This document shows, piece by piece, positions 52,878 to 61,458 of a DNA stretch of 64,000 bases. Origin of the DNA: Bradyrhizobium sp. B097 (GTDB taxonomy: Bacteria > Pseudomonadota > Alphaproteobacteria > Rhizobiales > Xanthobacteraceae); assembly GCF_038957035.1 (NCBI RefSeq), contig NZ_CP152412.1, positions 6,258,501 through 6,322,500 on the forward strand. Reading direction: 5' to 3'. How positions within the stretch are numbered: the stretch's first letter is position 1; the number at the start of each line of letters is the position of its first letter. The notes beneath the pieces were generated by a model that saw only the letters and a list, made by a program, of their open reading frames with translations, made no database searches and was not told the origin of the DNA. The translations under genes were made by a program, and so were the position numbers.

Positions 52878-54277
52878 GCTGTCTGCTCCTGCGAAGCGCT
52901 TGGTGTGGGCCGCTTGAGCGGCTGCATGGTGGACCAGTCCGGATGGATCGAACTGGCAAAGCCCGGCGCGGCGGCGATCGACCCCGTCAGGAGATCGCCG
53001 TCATGGATCGCGAGGCGGACCTTGCCGCCGGCGCGCGTGTAGAGATCGGGATGCGCGGTGAGAAAGGCGTCGGCCTCGTCGGCCGGGGTGTCGGCAAAGC
53101 CGTCGACATAATGATGTCCGTTGCGTTCGGCATGGGTGACGCCGATCAGGGCCCCGAGCGCGAGATCCTGCTGCACGCCGAGCCCGGCCTGACAGGTCAG
53201 GTCCTCGCCGCTGATGAAATACCGGCCATCCGCGCTCCATGTTGCCGCACGCGTCGCATTGATGATCGACTTGTAGATGCCCTTGCACGATTTCGAGGAG
53301 ATGCCGCGATAGCCGAGCGCCCGCGCCTGCGGGAATGCATCGTAGCAATCGTCGGCCTCGTCGATAATGAAGCTGCGCGCGGCCAGTCCCCCGAGCGGCG
53401 AAGCTTTCGTGATATCGCGCGGCATCGGCTGCTCGATATAGAGCAGGTTTGCCGCGATCGGCTTAAGCGCCGCGTCATGGTCGAGGCGGTGGACCAGCGC
53501 GTTCAGTGCGGCAAGGTCGGCATACTGCTCGTTGGCGTCGAGCGTGACCTTGGTGGCGTAAGGCAGCCTTGCGAGCTCGCTGCCGATCCGCGCCAGCCGC
53601 GCCGCGTCATGGGCAGGATCGCCGTTCAGCTTGAGCTTGAAATAGCGCGCACCGGCATTCTCGCCTGCGTCGGCGACACCGCCCTCGCCCTCAACCTTAT
53701 CGTCCATCCCGACCGTATGCCTGACGGCGACGCGATCGAGCCGCTTGCGGGTCGAGAGGAATTGCGCGATAGCCGCGTCGTCGATATCCGGCGTCAGTCG
53801 CGCGTCGATTTCGGCGATATTGCCGGTCATGCCATCAAAGAAATTCGCGCCTGCGACACGCAGCAGCGCATCGAGGATCGCCTTGTCGATCTCGGCCGGG
53901 CCAAAGGCGGCGGCGAGCGGTGGAATATCTTCTGCAGCGCAGGCCGCAACCTGCGGGCCGATACACAAGGCGTGCAAGCCGAACGCGGTCTCGAAACTCC
54001 GGTTCGCCAGATAGAGCTCGCGGGCAATCGCAAGCGAGCGGCGAAGGCCGTCAAGCGACTGCGCTTCCGTCAGATGCAGCCGCTTGTCGAACCATTTCGG
54101 CGCCAGCATTTCGGCACTGGCACCGGTCGCCCGGCCCTTGCCCTCCACCTCGATCTCGACCCGCACGAACAGCTGCGTCGACGCGGTGATCGTCACCGCG
54201 CCGAAACGGAACGGCCGGGCGAACACCAGCGGCCGTTCGAAGAAGGCGATATCGTTGACTTTGAGACGAAGCGGCAT
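52874..54277 (-). CDS. Enolase-superfamily enzyme (MLE/mandelate-racemase-like dehydratase or racemase)
   Basis: This 467-residue protein has an enolase-type capping domain (1-130) and a barrel. The expected residues are KLK at 214-216, metal ligands Asp247 (LDANEQY), Glu282 (IEQPMPRD) and Asp306/Glu307 (IIDEADD), and a Lys pair 329/332 (SSKSCKGIYK) as the opposing base. This matches the muconate-lactonising subgroup more than the His-Asp mandelate racemase type. It abstracts a proton next to a carboxylate, giving dehydration, racemisation or cycloisomerisation. It is about 80 residues longer than usual. It follows the ABC ATPase gene by 14 bases. Confidence 0.82.
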   Translation of the reverse strand: MPLRLKVNDIAFFERPLVFARPFRFGAVTITASTQLFVRVEIEVEGKGRATGASAEMLAPKWFDKRLHLTEAQSLDGLRRSLAIARELYLANRSFETAFGLHALCIGPQVAACAAEDIPPLAAAFGPAEIDKAILDALLRVAGANFFDGMTGNIAEIDARLTPDIDDAAIAQFLSTRKRLDRVAVRHTVGMDDKVEGEGGVADAGENAGARYFKLKLNGDPAHDAARLARIGSELARLPYATKVTLDANEQYADLAALNALVHRLDHDAALKPIAANLLYIEQPMPRDITKASPLGGLAARSFIIDEADDCYDAFPQARALGYRGISSKSCKGIYKSIINATRAATWSADGRYFISGEDLTCQAGLGVQQDLALGALIGVTHAERNGHHYVDGFADTPADEADAFLTAHPDLYTRAGGKVRLAIHDGDLLTGSIAAAPGFASSIHPDWSTMQPLKRPTPSASQEQTA

Positions 54278-54291
54278 TGGAGACTCGGGTG

Positions 54292-55140
54292 TTAATCCAG
54301 CGGCCCCTGCGTGAAGAAATGCTTCCGGATCCGCTGCACCAGCTCGGTGAAGACGGGATCGGACATCGTCTCAAGCGAGCGCGGCCGCGGCATCGGCACG
54401 TCGTAGATCGCGGCGATCGCGCCGGGCCGCTCGGTCATCACGAGAACGCGGTCGGCGAGGAACACGGCTTCGGGGATCGAGTGCGTGATCAACAGAACCG
54501 TCTTGCCGGTCTCGCGCTGGATCCGCATCAGCTCGACATTCATCCGCTCGCGCGTCATGGCGTCGAGCGCGCCGAACGGCTCGTCCATCAGCATGATCTT
54601 GGGATCATGCACCAGCGCGCGGCAGATCGAGGCGCGCTGCTGCATGCCGCCGGACAGCTGCCAGGGCAGCTTCTTCTCGAAACCCTCGAGCCCGACCAGC
54701 TTCAGCAGTGCCTTGGCGCGGGCGAGATATTTGTCCCGCGGCAGCTCCTTCATGTCGATCGGCAGCATCACGTTGGAGAGGATGTTGCGCCACGGCAGCA
54801 GCAGCGCGTTCTGGAATACGATGCCGACATTGCCGTGCGGCTTCGTCACCGGCTCGCCGTCGACCAGCACCTCGCCGGTGGTCGGCGGCAGCAGGCCGGA
54901 GATCATCTTGAGGAGCGTGGACTTGCCGCAGCCGGAGGGCCCGACCACGACAAAGAACTCGCCGTCATTAATGGTGAAGTCGAGCGGCCGCAGCGACGGC
55001 ACATCGCCGTCGCGCGATCGGTAGGTCTTCGATACGCCGGAGAGCTGGATGCCCGGCGTGGCGCCAGCGGCGCGATCCGAGACCAGGCGCAGACGCGCGG
55101 CGGGCTGGTTGACATCGACTGGTTTGGTTGCAGGATTCAT
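54292..55140 (-). CDS. ABC transporter ATP-binding protein, nitrate/sulfonate/taurine (SsuB/TauB) type
   Basis: This 282-residue ATPase has Walker A GPSGCGKS (67-74), Q-loop FQNALLLPWRNILSNV, signature LSGGMQQR and Walker B IMLMDEPFGALD. The wording LLPWRNI is typical of the TauB/SsuB/ThiZ group. It starts at ATG 55140 behind GGAGAGGG and serves the permease and binding protein encoded just upstream. Confidence 0.92.
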   Translation of the reverse strand: MNPATKPVDVNQPAARLRLVSDRAAGATPGIQLSGVSKTYRSRDGDVPSLRPLDFTINDGEFFVVVGPSGCGKSTLLKMISGLLPPTTGEVLVDGEPVTKPHGNVGIVFQNALLLPWRNILSNVMLPIDMKELPRDKYLARAKALLKLVGLEGFEKKLPWQLSGGMQQRASICRALVHDPKIMLMDEPFGALDAMTRERMNVELMRIQRETGKTVLLITHSIPEAVFLADRVLVMTERPGAIAAIYDVPMPRPRSLETMSDPVFTELVQRIRKHFFTQGPLD

Positions 55141-55157
55141 CGCAGCCCTCTCCACCC

Positions 55158-55293
55158 GTCGTCCCTGCGCAAGCAGGGACCCATACTCCGTGTCCTCTGG
55201 TTCGGGCACACGGGTAGAGACCTTCCGCACCAATCAACTCCGGTGGTTATGGGTCCCTGCTCCGTGCGCAACAGCGCACTCGGCAGGGACGAC
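55158..55293. repeat. Palindromic repeat, 'GTCGTCCC...GGGACCCAT' family (copy 2, interrupted)
   Basis: The left arm (55158-55184) matches the copy at 13915-14036. The right arm is broken: GTGGTTATGGGTCCCTGC and GGCAGGGACGAC are separated by about 20 extra bases. It lies inside the importer operon between the binding-protein and ATPase genes. Confidence 0.8.
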
Positions 55294-55303
55294 AGTCGGT
55301 GGT

Positions 55304-56302
55304 TCACGAGTCACCCTTCGGCAGATAGTCGTTGGTGTAGAACGCCTTCGGATTGGCCTTGGCCTTGGCGTCGAGGCCGCCATATTCGACCATCAGATTG
55401 ACCGACTCGGTCATGTTCTGGTCGGTGACCTGGAACGGCCGCTTGGCCTTGGTCTCCGCCGTGCGATAGAGCGGGATCGTCAGCTCAAAACCCTGCGTCA
55501 GCGTGTCGATCTTGCCACCCTTCGGGTTGGCGTCGAGGATCGACTGCGCGGCTGCCTTCGGCTCTTTCTCCGCGGCTTCCACCGCCTTGGTGGTCGCCGA
55601 CATGAAGCGGCGGACGAGGTCGGCGTTGGCCTTCACATAGTCGGAGTTCGCGATGATGCCCGACGACACCATGTTGATGCCGTAGTCGGCGAACTTGATC
55701 GGGTAGACGTCCTTGCCGGTAGCGTCCTTGATCTTCATCGACTGGTCCATGACGTAGCCGAGCAAGAGATCGGCCTGGCCGTTGATGACGGCGTTGAGCT
55801 TGGTCTGGCCGTCGCCGGCGACGGTCTGGAAGTCGCTCTCCTTGAGGCCGGTCTTCTTCAGGAACAGCGGCCAGATCTGCGTCATCGAATCCGCCGGCGT
55901 GATCGCGACCGTCTTGCCCTTGATGTCCTCGGGCTTCCTGATGTTCTTGTCGACGAGGCCCATCGCCGACATCGGGCTGGTCTGCAGCAGCACGCCGGTG
56001 GCGATGACCGGCGCGCCCTTCACCGCGGCGCGCATCATCGTGGGCACGTCGACATAGCCGAAATCGGCGGTCTTGGCCGCCACCGCCTGCGTGGTCGCGG
56101 CCGAGCCGCGGCCTTCCTGGATCTCGAGGTCGATGCCCTCAGTGGCATAGATGCCCTTGGCTTTGCCATAATAGAACGGCGCGTGCTCGCCATAGACGTA
56201 CCAGTTCAGCATCAGCACGACCTTGTCGGCCGCGGACACGGGTGCCACCGCAAGCGCGGTCCAGGCCAGCGCGGCGCCGGCGACCGCAATCAAACGCTTC
56301 AT
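55304..56302 (-). CDS. ABC transporter substrate-binding protein, NMT1/THI5-like
   Basis: This 332-residue periplasmic receptor has a Sec signal peptide (MKRLIAVAGAALAWTALAVAPVSAA). NWYVYGEHAPFYYGKAKGIY and GSAATTQAVAAKTADFGY are characteristic of NMT1/THI5-like receptors for pyrimidine, thiamin precursor, sulfonate or aromatic acid ligands. The associated enzymes suggest a hydroxy acid or sugar acid ligand; this is inference. A GGGAGAA site precedes the ATG. Confidence 0.9.
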   Translation of the reverse strand: MKRLIAVAGAALAWTALAVAPVSAADKVVLMLNWYVYGEHAPFYYGKAKGIYATEGIDLEIQEGRGSAATTQAVAAKTADFGYVDVPTMMRAAVKGAPVIATGVLLQTSPMSAMGLVDKNIRKPEDIKGKTVAITPADSMTQIWPLFLKKTGLKESDFQTVAGDGQTKLNAVINGQADLLLGYVMDQSMKIKDATGKDVYPIKFADYGINMVSSGIIANSDYVKANADLVRRFMSATTKAVEAAEKEPKAAAQSILDANPKGGKIDTLTQGFELTIPLYRTAETKAKRPFQVTDQNMTESVNLMVEYGGLDAKAKANPKAFYTNDYLPKGDS

Positions 56303-56361
56303 GGTTGTTCTCCCTTTATTGTACCGCGGCCCTTGTCTGGGCCGCTTGTCCGGTTGCTGCG

Positions 56362-57171
56362 CTAGGACGCGAAGATGATGTCGTCGCGCTGGCTGACGTG
56401 CCAGGGGATCACCAGCCGCTCGATGCGGTCGACGATCCAGAACAGGATGACGCCGAGCAGCGCCAGGATCACCAGCGCGGCGAACATCGTCGGCAGGTCG
56501 AAGGTGCCGATCGAGCGCTGCATCACGTAGCCGATGCCGGAATTGGAGCCGACGAACTCGCCGACCACCGCGCCGACCACGGCGAGCGTCACCGAGACCT
56601 TCAGGCCGGAGAAGATCGCAGGCATCGCATGCGGCAGGTTGACCGCGCAGAACACCTTGAAGCGGCTGCCCTGCATCGCGCGCGCCAAATCAACCATGTC
56701 GGGATCGACCGACTTGAAGCCCTGCACGGCCGACACCACCACGGGGAAGAAGCCGAGCAGGAACGCGGAGATCACCTTGGGGATGATGCCGAAGCCGAAC
56801 CACACCACGAACAGCGGCGCGATCGCGATCTTCGGCACCGATTGGGAGAACACCAAGAGCGGATAGACGTAGCTCTCGACCGTCCTCGAGCCCGCGATCA
56901 GCATCGCTGTGGGAATGCCGAACAGCGCCGAGAGCAGGAAACCGCAGATCGTCGCATAGGTGGTCGGCCAGGACTGCCGCAGCAGCTCCGGCCAGTCGCT
57001 CCACAGCACCGCGACGACGTCGCCGGGCGACGGGATCTGATAGGCCGGGATGTGGAACAGGCGGATCGCGAGGTCCCAGGCCACCACGATGACCACCAGG
57101 AACAGGAACGGACGCACCCACGCCGCATTCAGCACCTTCGACACGCCCGAAGGGCTCTTTGCCTCCGCCAC
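56362..57171 (-). CDS. ABC transporter permease, nitrate/sulfonate/taurine (SsuC/TauC) type
   Basis: This 269-residue permease has the EAA loop GFKSVDPDMVDLARAMQGSRFKVFCAVNLPHAMPAIFSGLKVSVTLAVVGAVVGEF, diagnostic of the BPD_transp_1 SsuC/TauC group, plus about six membrane helices. Translation probably starts at GTG 57171, behind AAGGGAG. It is the first gene of the minus-strand operon running to 48396. Confidence 0.92.
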   Translation of the reverse strand: MAEAKSPSGVSKVLNAAWVRPFLFLVVIVVAWDLAIRLFHIPAYQIPSPGDVVAVLWSDWPELLRQSWPTTYATICGFLLSALFGIPTAMLIAGSRTVESYVYPLLVFSQSVPKIAIAPLFVVWFGFGIIPKVISAFLLGFFPVVVSAVQGFKSVDPDMVDLARAMQGSRFKVFCAVNLPHAMPAIFSGLKVSVTLAVVGAVVGEFVGSNSGIGYVMQRSIGTFDLPTMFAALVILALLGVILFWIVDRIERLVIPWHVSQRDDIIFAS

Positions 57172-57303
57172 GTCACGCTCCCTTGCAGTCTCTGTTGTTC
57201 ATCCAGAAATTAACCCGTTGGATAAATACTGTCCAGCCCCTCGCACCCAGCAAAATCGCGCCGAAGCACGCTACTTTCGTCAGGCGAGATTTCTTGATGG
57301 TCC

Positions 57304-57390
57304 GTAGCCCGGATGCAGCGCAGCGAAATCCGGGACCGCATTGTCCGCGGATACAGCTCCCCGGATTGCGCTACGCTCCATCCGGGCTAC
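57304..57390. repeat. 'GTAGCCCGGAT' palindromic repeat, copy A
   Basis: GTAGCCCGGATGCAGCG pairs with an imperfect complement ending TCCATCCGGGCTAC. An inner pair AAATCCGGG/CCCGGATTG is also present. Confidence 0.85.
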
Positions 57391-57430
57391 AGGCTATCGC
57401 TTTGCGGAACGATCTCGCGAAGGGACTGCT

Positions 57431-57517
57431 GTAGCCCGGATGAGCGCAGCGATATCCGGGGAAAATCCGCCCGCGCGGATGGTCTGTCCCGGATATCGCT
57501 TCGCTCATCCGGGCTAC
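57431..57517. repeat. 'GTAGCCCGGAT' palindromic repeat, copy B
   Basis: GTAGCCCGGATGAGCGCAGC pairs with GCTTCGCTCATCCGGGCTAC, with inner GATATCCGGG/CCCGGATATC arms. It lies 40 bases after copy A in direct orientation, with about 75% similarity by eye. Confidence 0.85.
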
Positions 57518-57531
57518 GGGGCCACCGGCGT

Positions 57532-58236
57532 TCACACCACCCGGTGTTCCGCCGCGCGCCGCGGCGGCATCGCGCTGCCAAACGCTGCGGTAGACTTGCC
57601 GGTCAGCGCCGCCAGCACCAGCGCGGTCATGTGCTCGAGCCGCTCGTCGCGGGCGTCCTTCTTGAGCAGGTCGCGGCCGAAGATCACGCTCAGCGTGGCG
57701 CTGTTGGAGAGATAGAAGAACGCCAGCCCGGCGATCGAGATATAGAGCTGCACCGGATCGACCGTGTCGCGGAAATCGCCGCTCTCGACCCCGCGCGTCA
57801 CCACGGTGCGTATCATCTCGACAAAGGGCGAGTGCATCGACTTGACCTTGGTCGAGCGCTTCAGGTGCTTTGCCTTGGCGAGGTTTTCCGTGTTCAGCAG
57901 CGCCAGGAACTCGGGATTGCGCAGAAAATAGTTCCACGTGAAGTCGATCAGGCGCCCGATCGCCTCGGGCGGGTCGAGGTGCTCGAGATCGAGCGTGCGC
58001 TCCTCGGCGCGGATCTTCTCGTAGGCGCCCTCCAGCACCTCGAGATAGAGATCCTCCTTGTTGCCGACGTGGTAATACAGCATGCGCTTGTTGGCGTCGG
58101 CATTGGCCGCGATGCGGTCGACCCGCGCGCCGGCGAGGCCATGGGCGGCGAATTCCTGCTTGGCCGCCTCGAGAATCCGCAGCCGCATCCCCTGGGGGTC
58201 ACGCTGCCATCTCTGTATCCGCTTTGCTTTGGCCAA
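57532..58236 (-). CDS. TetR-family transcriptional regulator
   Basis: This regulator of about 234 residues has the TetR helix-turn-helix: RLRILEAAKQEFAAHGLAGARVDRIAANADANKRMLYYHVGNKEDLYLEVLEGAY. A helical C-terminal domain follows (about 75-234). No good ATG precedes the DNA-binding domain. The reading frame is open to 58359; TTG 58236 (Leu-Ala-Lys-Ala-Lys-Arg...) is the most plausible start, with GGGCGATCG upstream. It lies upstream of, and parallel to, the NMT1-type importer operon, separated by repeats, and may control it. Confidence 0.82.
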   Translation of the reverse strand: MAKAKRIQRWQRDPQGMRLRILEAAKQEFAAHGLAGARVDRIAANADANKRMLYYHVGNKEDLYLEVLEGAYEKIRAEERTLDLEHLDPPEAIGRLIDFTWNYFLRNPEFLALLNTENLAKAKHLKRSTKVKSMHSPFVEMIRTVVTRGVESGDFRDTVDPVQLYISIAGLAFFYLSNSATLSVIFGRDLLKKDARDERLEHMTALVLAALTGKSTAAFGSAMPPRRAAEHRVV

Positions 58237-58353
58237 ATCGATCGCCCGTGATGCTGGATTAATGAATGTAGCATGACGCGCGCCGTTTGAGAACGAATGT
58301 TGTCGTGACGGCCATGCGGGAATATTTCTCGCAGCTGCGACGGCCCCGCCCCT

Positions 58354-58455
58354 CGTCATTCCGGGGCTCGCGAAGCGAGAACCCGGAATCCATTCATCTA
58401 CGGAGCATGTGGCGCGATGGATTCCGGGTTCGTGCTGCGCACGCCCGGAATGACG
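58354..58455. repeat. 'CGTCATTCCGGGG' palindromic repeat
   Basis: CGTCATTCCGGGGCTCGCG pairs with CGCACGCCCGGAATGACG, and inner CCCGGAATCCAT pairs with ATGGATTCCGGG. It lies between the TetR and VOC genes, both on the minus strand. Confidence 0.85.
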
Positions 58456-58518
58456 GAAAACTCAAGACATGTGCTCCGCCACGCCCGCTGTCGTGACGAC
58501 GCGCGCATGGAACGCGGC

Positions 58519-59379
58519 CTAGTCTGGCTTTCCCTGCGAGGGCTGCACCAGAAGCGTCGGCACGCCGCACGTGCCGTTGCGCACCGTCATCACGCGCGTG
58601 CCGGGCTTGCGGCCGGTGCGTATCTCCGAGGCGTCGACGCCAGCGGCAATCAGCCGCGCGCGGGTGGCATCGATATCAGTGACGCGCCAGCAGATGCCGC
58701 GCAGCCGATCCGGCGCGTCCGTCTCCGCCTTGTTGTTTTCCTTGGCCGGCCGGTGCGTGACCTCGACCACGAGGTCGCCGCAACGGAAGAACATCAGCCG
58801 GCCCCACTCGGGATGCGACCGGTCCAGCGCCATGTCGAGCCCGAGCCGCGCGCCGTAGAGCGCCGCAGCACGTTCCGGGTCGGCGGTCGAGACCACCACA
58901 TGATCCATCGCGGTGATCGAGGCCGGCGTGGTGCGCACCGACAGCGGCCGCTCCTGCTCTCGCTCCAGGAAGAACATGCGCACACCCCGTGTCGCATCGG
59001 TCGCCGCGCGCGTCCGCTTCCACGATAGCGTGGCGCCGCTGGTCTCGTCGCGGCTCTCGACCTCGGCGACGGGCTCGGGCTTGAGGGTCAGCCGCTCGAG
59101 CCTGCGGTGTGTCCTGGCGATATCGCTGGTGCGGAAGCAGAGGCTCGCAAGTCCCTCGCCTTGCGTGACGAGCGCGCTGCGGACGCGCTGGGCGGCATCG
59201 TCATCGCCGCGCGGCGCCATCAATTCCAGCGTCGTGTTGTCGAGCGTGAACAGCACGCGGTCGGCGCCGTCGCCGCTGTTGCGCCAGGCCGGCGCCCTCG
59301 CGAACAGCGTCTCATAGGCGGCGCTGGCGGCAGCAATGTCGCTGGTGAGGACGACGACATGATCGAGACCGGTAATCAT
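58519..59379 (-). CDS. Two-domain VOC (glyoxalase/bleomycin resistance fold) protein
   Basis: This 286-residue protein has two vicinal-oxygen-chelate modules. The first opens ITGLDHVVVLTSDIAAASAAYETLF; the second, near residue 157, opens AMDHVVVSTADPERAAALYGARLGLDM. His in LDHVVV/MDHVVV and Glu in TLELMAPRG and LVVEVTH are candidate metal ligands. The family includes glyoxalases, extradiol dioxygenases and ligand-binding proteins; no function can be set. It starts behind GGGGAGG and is divergent from the sugar kinase pair. Confidence 0.85.
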   Translation of the reverse strand: MITGLDHVVVLTSDIAAASAAYETLFARAPAWRNSGDGADRVLFTLDNTTLELMAPRGDDDAAQRVRSALVTQGEGLASLCFRTSDIARTHRRLERLTLKPEPVAEVESRDETSGATLSWKRTRAATDATRGVRMFFLEREQERPLSVRTTPASITAMDHVVVSTADPERAAALYGARLGLDMALDRSHPEWGRLMFFRCGDLVVEVTHRPAKENNKAETDAPDRLRGICWRVTDIDATRARLIAAGVDASEIRTGRKPGTRVMTVRNGTCGVPTLLVQPSQGKPD

Positions 59380-59601
59380 GGCTTTGGCCTCCCCGAATCT
59401 GCCGTCATTATGCTTCTCCTTACGAATCCCGGAACCGCGGCCTGCCGCCGGCCGTTATGCCGCATACCAGAACAGGCCGGCACATCCATCATCTCTACCT
59501 GTAAACCAAGCAGGGATGCGAATAATTTCAGCGATACCGGCCGATCAGCGGTGCTAGTCTGATCGTCGGCCGGGACCACACCAAGCGATCACGGGAAGCG
59601 A

Positions 59602-60495
59602 ATGCAGGCTCTCTTCATTGGACAGACCTATATCGACGTCACCTTCATCACGGATCACATGCCTGTCGGCGACGAGAAGCACGTTGCGGACGCCTATGCG
59701 GTGTCGTTCGGCGGCAACGCGGTGACCGCGGCGTTCTGCTGCGCCAAGCTCGGCGTCGAGCCGGACCTGATCGCCACCATGGCCAATGACTGGCTGGGAC
59801 GGATGTTCTGGGACATGGCCGACAGGTACGGCATCTCGTTCCATCCGCGCAAGGTGAACTCCTCCTCGCTGTCCTTCATCATGCCCAACGACGGCAAGCG
59901 CGCCATTGTCCGCTGCCGCGACGACCAGCACATCCATCCCTTTCCGCTGCTGAACATCAAGGGCTGCCGCGCGCTGCATATCGACGGCCACCAGCCGGAC
60001 GCCGCGATCCATTACGCAAAGCTCTGCCGTGAGGACGGTATCCTGACCTCGCTCGACGGCGGCGGCCTGCGCACCAACACCCACGAGCTGCTCGCGTTCA
60101 TCGACGTCGCGATCGTCGCCGAACGGCTGTGCGAGCAGATGGACAAGACGCCGGAGCAGATGCTCGACTATCTCAAGAGCCGCGGCTGCCGGGTCGGCGG
60201 CATCACCATGGGTGAGCGCGGCCTGCTCTGGTATGACGAGGCGGGCACGGTGCAAACGCTGCCGGCATTGCCGATTCCGCGCAAGCGCGTGATCGACACC
60301 AACGGCGCCGGCGACGTCTTCCACGGCGCCTACATCTATTCTTATCTCGCCAATCCCGGCAAAGTCTGGCATGAGCATTTCGAGTTCGCGCGCGCAGCGT
60401 CGACCTACAAAATCCAGAAGCTCGGCAACGAGGCCGGCCTGCCGACGCTCGCCGACATCGCGGCGGTCAAGCAGGAGTTCGGCGCCGCAGTCTGA
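59602..60495 (+). CDS. PfkB-family carbohydrate kinase
   Basis: This 297-residue kinase has the N-terminal PfkB signature region VSFGGNAVTAAFCCAKLG and the C-terminal catalytic motif DTNGAGDVFHGAYIY (Asp base in GAGD). It phosphorylates a sugar or nucleoside hydroxyl with ATP. The substrate pocket (DRYGISFHPRKVNSSSLSFIM) does not let me choose a sugar. It starts behind GGGAAGCGA, 9 bases upstream of a second kinase. Confidence 0.88.
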   Translation: MQALFIGQTYIDVTFITDHMPVGDEKHVADAYAVSFGGNAVTAAFCCAKLGVEPDLIATMANDWLGRMFWDMADRYGISFHPRKVNSSSLSFIMPNDGKRAIVRCRDDQHIHPFPLLNIKGCRALHIDGHQPDAAIHYAKLCREDGILTSLDGGGLRTNTHELLAFIDVAIVAERLCEQMDKTPEQMLDYLKSRGCRVGGITMGERGLLWYDEAGTVQTLPALPIPRKRVIDTNGAGDVFHGAYIYSYLANPGKVWHEHFEFARAASTYKIQKLGNEAGLPTLADIAAVKQEFGAAV

Positions 60496-60504
60496 CAGGA
60501 CGGA

Positions 60505-61458
60505 ATGGGGTTGGGGTTGGGCATGGGGCGCGTCTTCGTCGCCGGTAGCATCAATATGGACGTGGTGGCGACCGCCGAGCGCCATCCGCGGATCGGCGAA
60601 ACCGTCGCCGGCGAGGCCGTGCTGTATTTTCCCGGCGGCAAGGGCGCCAACCAGGCGGTAGCGTCGGCCAAGCAGGGCGTGCCGACCACGCTGGTCGGCC
60701 GGCTCGGCACCGATGCGTTCGGCAAGGAGCTGAGAGCCTTCCTTGCCGCGCAAGGCGTCGATCTCTCCTTCGTCAAGGACACCGGCAGCGCGCATTCGGG
60801 CACGGCGATCATCACGCTCGCCAATGCCGACAACACGATCGTCGTCGTGCCGGGCGCCAACGGGCTGGTCGATGCCGATGATGTCGCGGCCCCCGTGCTT
60901 GCGAAAGGTGACGTCGCGGTCAGCCAGTTCGAGATCCCGCTGCCGACGATCGCCGCATTCTTCAGCCGCGCCCGCGCCGCTGGCGCCACCACGATCCTCA
61001 ATCCGGCACCGGCCAAACCGGCCGACAAGGCGCTGCTCGATCTCGTCGATGTCCTGATCCTCAACGAGACCGAGCTTGGCCTGCTCACGGGAGCGGAGCT
61101 GCGCGACAGCGACGACCCATCGCGCTTCGCCGAAGCGGCACGGACCTTGGGGCTTGGCAAGACCGTCTGCGTCACGCTCGGCAAGCGCGGCGTGCTGGCG
61201 CTGGTCGAGGATCAACCGTTGCTCGTGCCCGGACGCGAGGTCAAGGCCGTCGACACCACAGGCGCCGGCGATTGCTTCGTCGGCGCCCTCGCCTCGCAGC
61301 TCGCCATCGGCAGGCCGCTCGGCGACGCGCTGGCCTACGCCAACATCGCCGCCTCGATCTGCGTGCAACGGATGGGGGCCGCGCCGTCGATGCCGACAGC
61401 GCAGGAGGTGGCCGCTATTCTCTCCCCGAGTCGTCCCGGCGAAAGCCGGGACCCATAA
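60505..61458 (+). CDS. Ribokinase-like PfkB kinase with a repeat-derived C-terminal tail
   Basis: This 317-residue kinase has GSINMDVVATAERHPRIGETV and YFPGGKGANQAVASAKQG, the ribokinase (RbsK) N-terminal motifs, and DTTGAGDCFVGALASQLAIG with the catalytic Asp. It makes ribose 5-phosphate or an analogue. Start is 60505 (AGGACGGA upstream) or 60523. The last nine residues (SRPGESRDP) and the TAA stop are encoded by the left arm of the palindromic repeat at 61430-61550, so the original C-terminus has been replaced or extended by repeat insertion. Confidence 0.88.
   Translation: MGLGLGMGRVFVAGSINMDVVATAERHPRIGETVAGEAVLYFPGGKGANQAVASAKQGVPTTLVGRLGTDAFGKELRAFLAAQGVDLSFVKDTGSAHSGTAIITLANADNTIVVVPGANGLVDADDVAAPVLAKGDVAVSQFEIPLPTIAAFFSRARAAGATTILNPAPAKPADKALLDLVDVLILNETELGLLTGAELRDSDDPSRFAEAARTLGLGKTVCVTLGKRGVLALVEDQPLLVPGREVKAVDTTGAGDCFVGALASQLAIGRPLGDALAYANIAASICVQRMGAAPSMPTAQEVAAILSPSRPGESRDP

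Larger units (their letters stand above)
57172..57531. other. 360-base intergenic region filled with palindromic repeats
   Basis: No gene is supported. It holds the promoter side of the importer operon (57172-57300) and two copies of a 'GTAGCCCGGAT' palindromic repeat at 57304-57390 and 57431-57517, next to the stop of the TetR gene. Confidence 0.8.
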
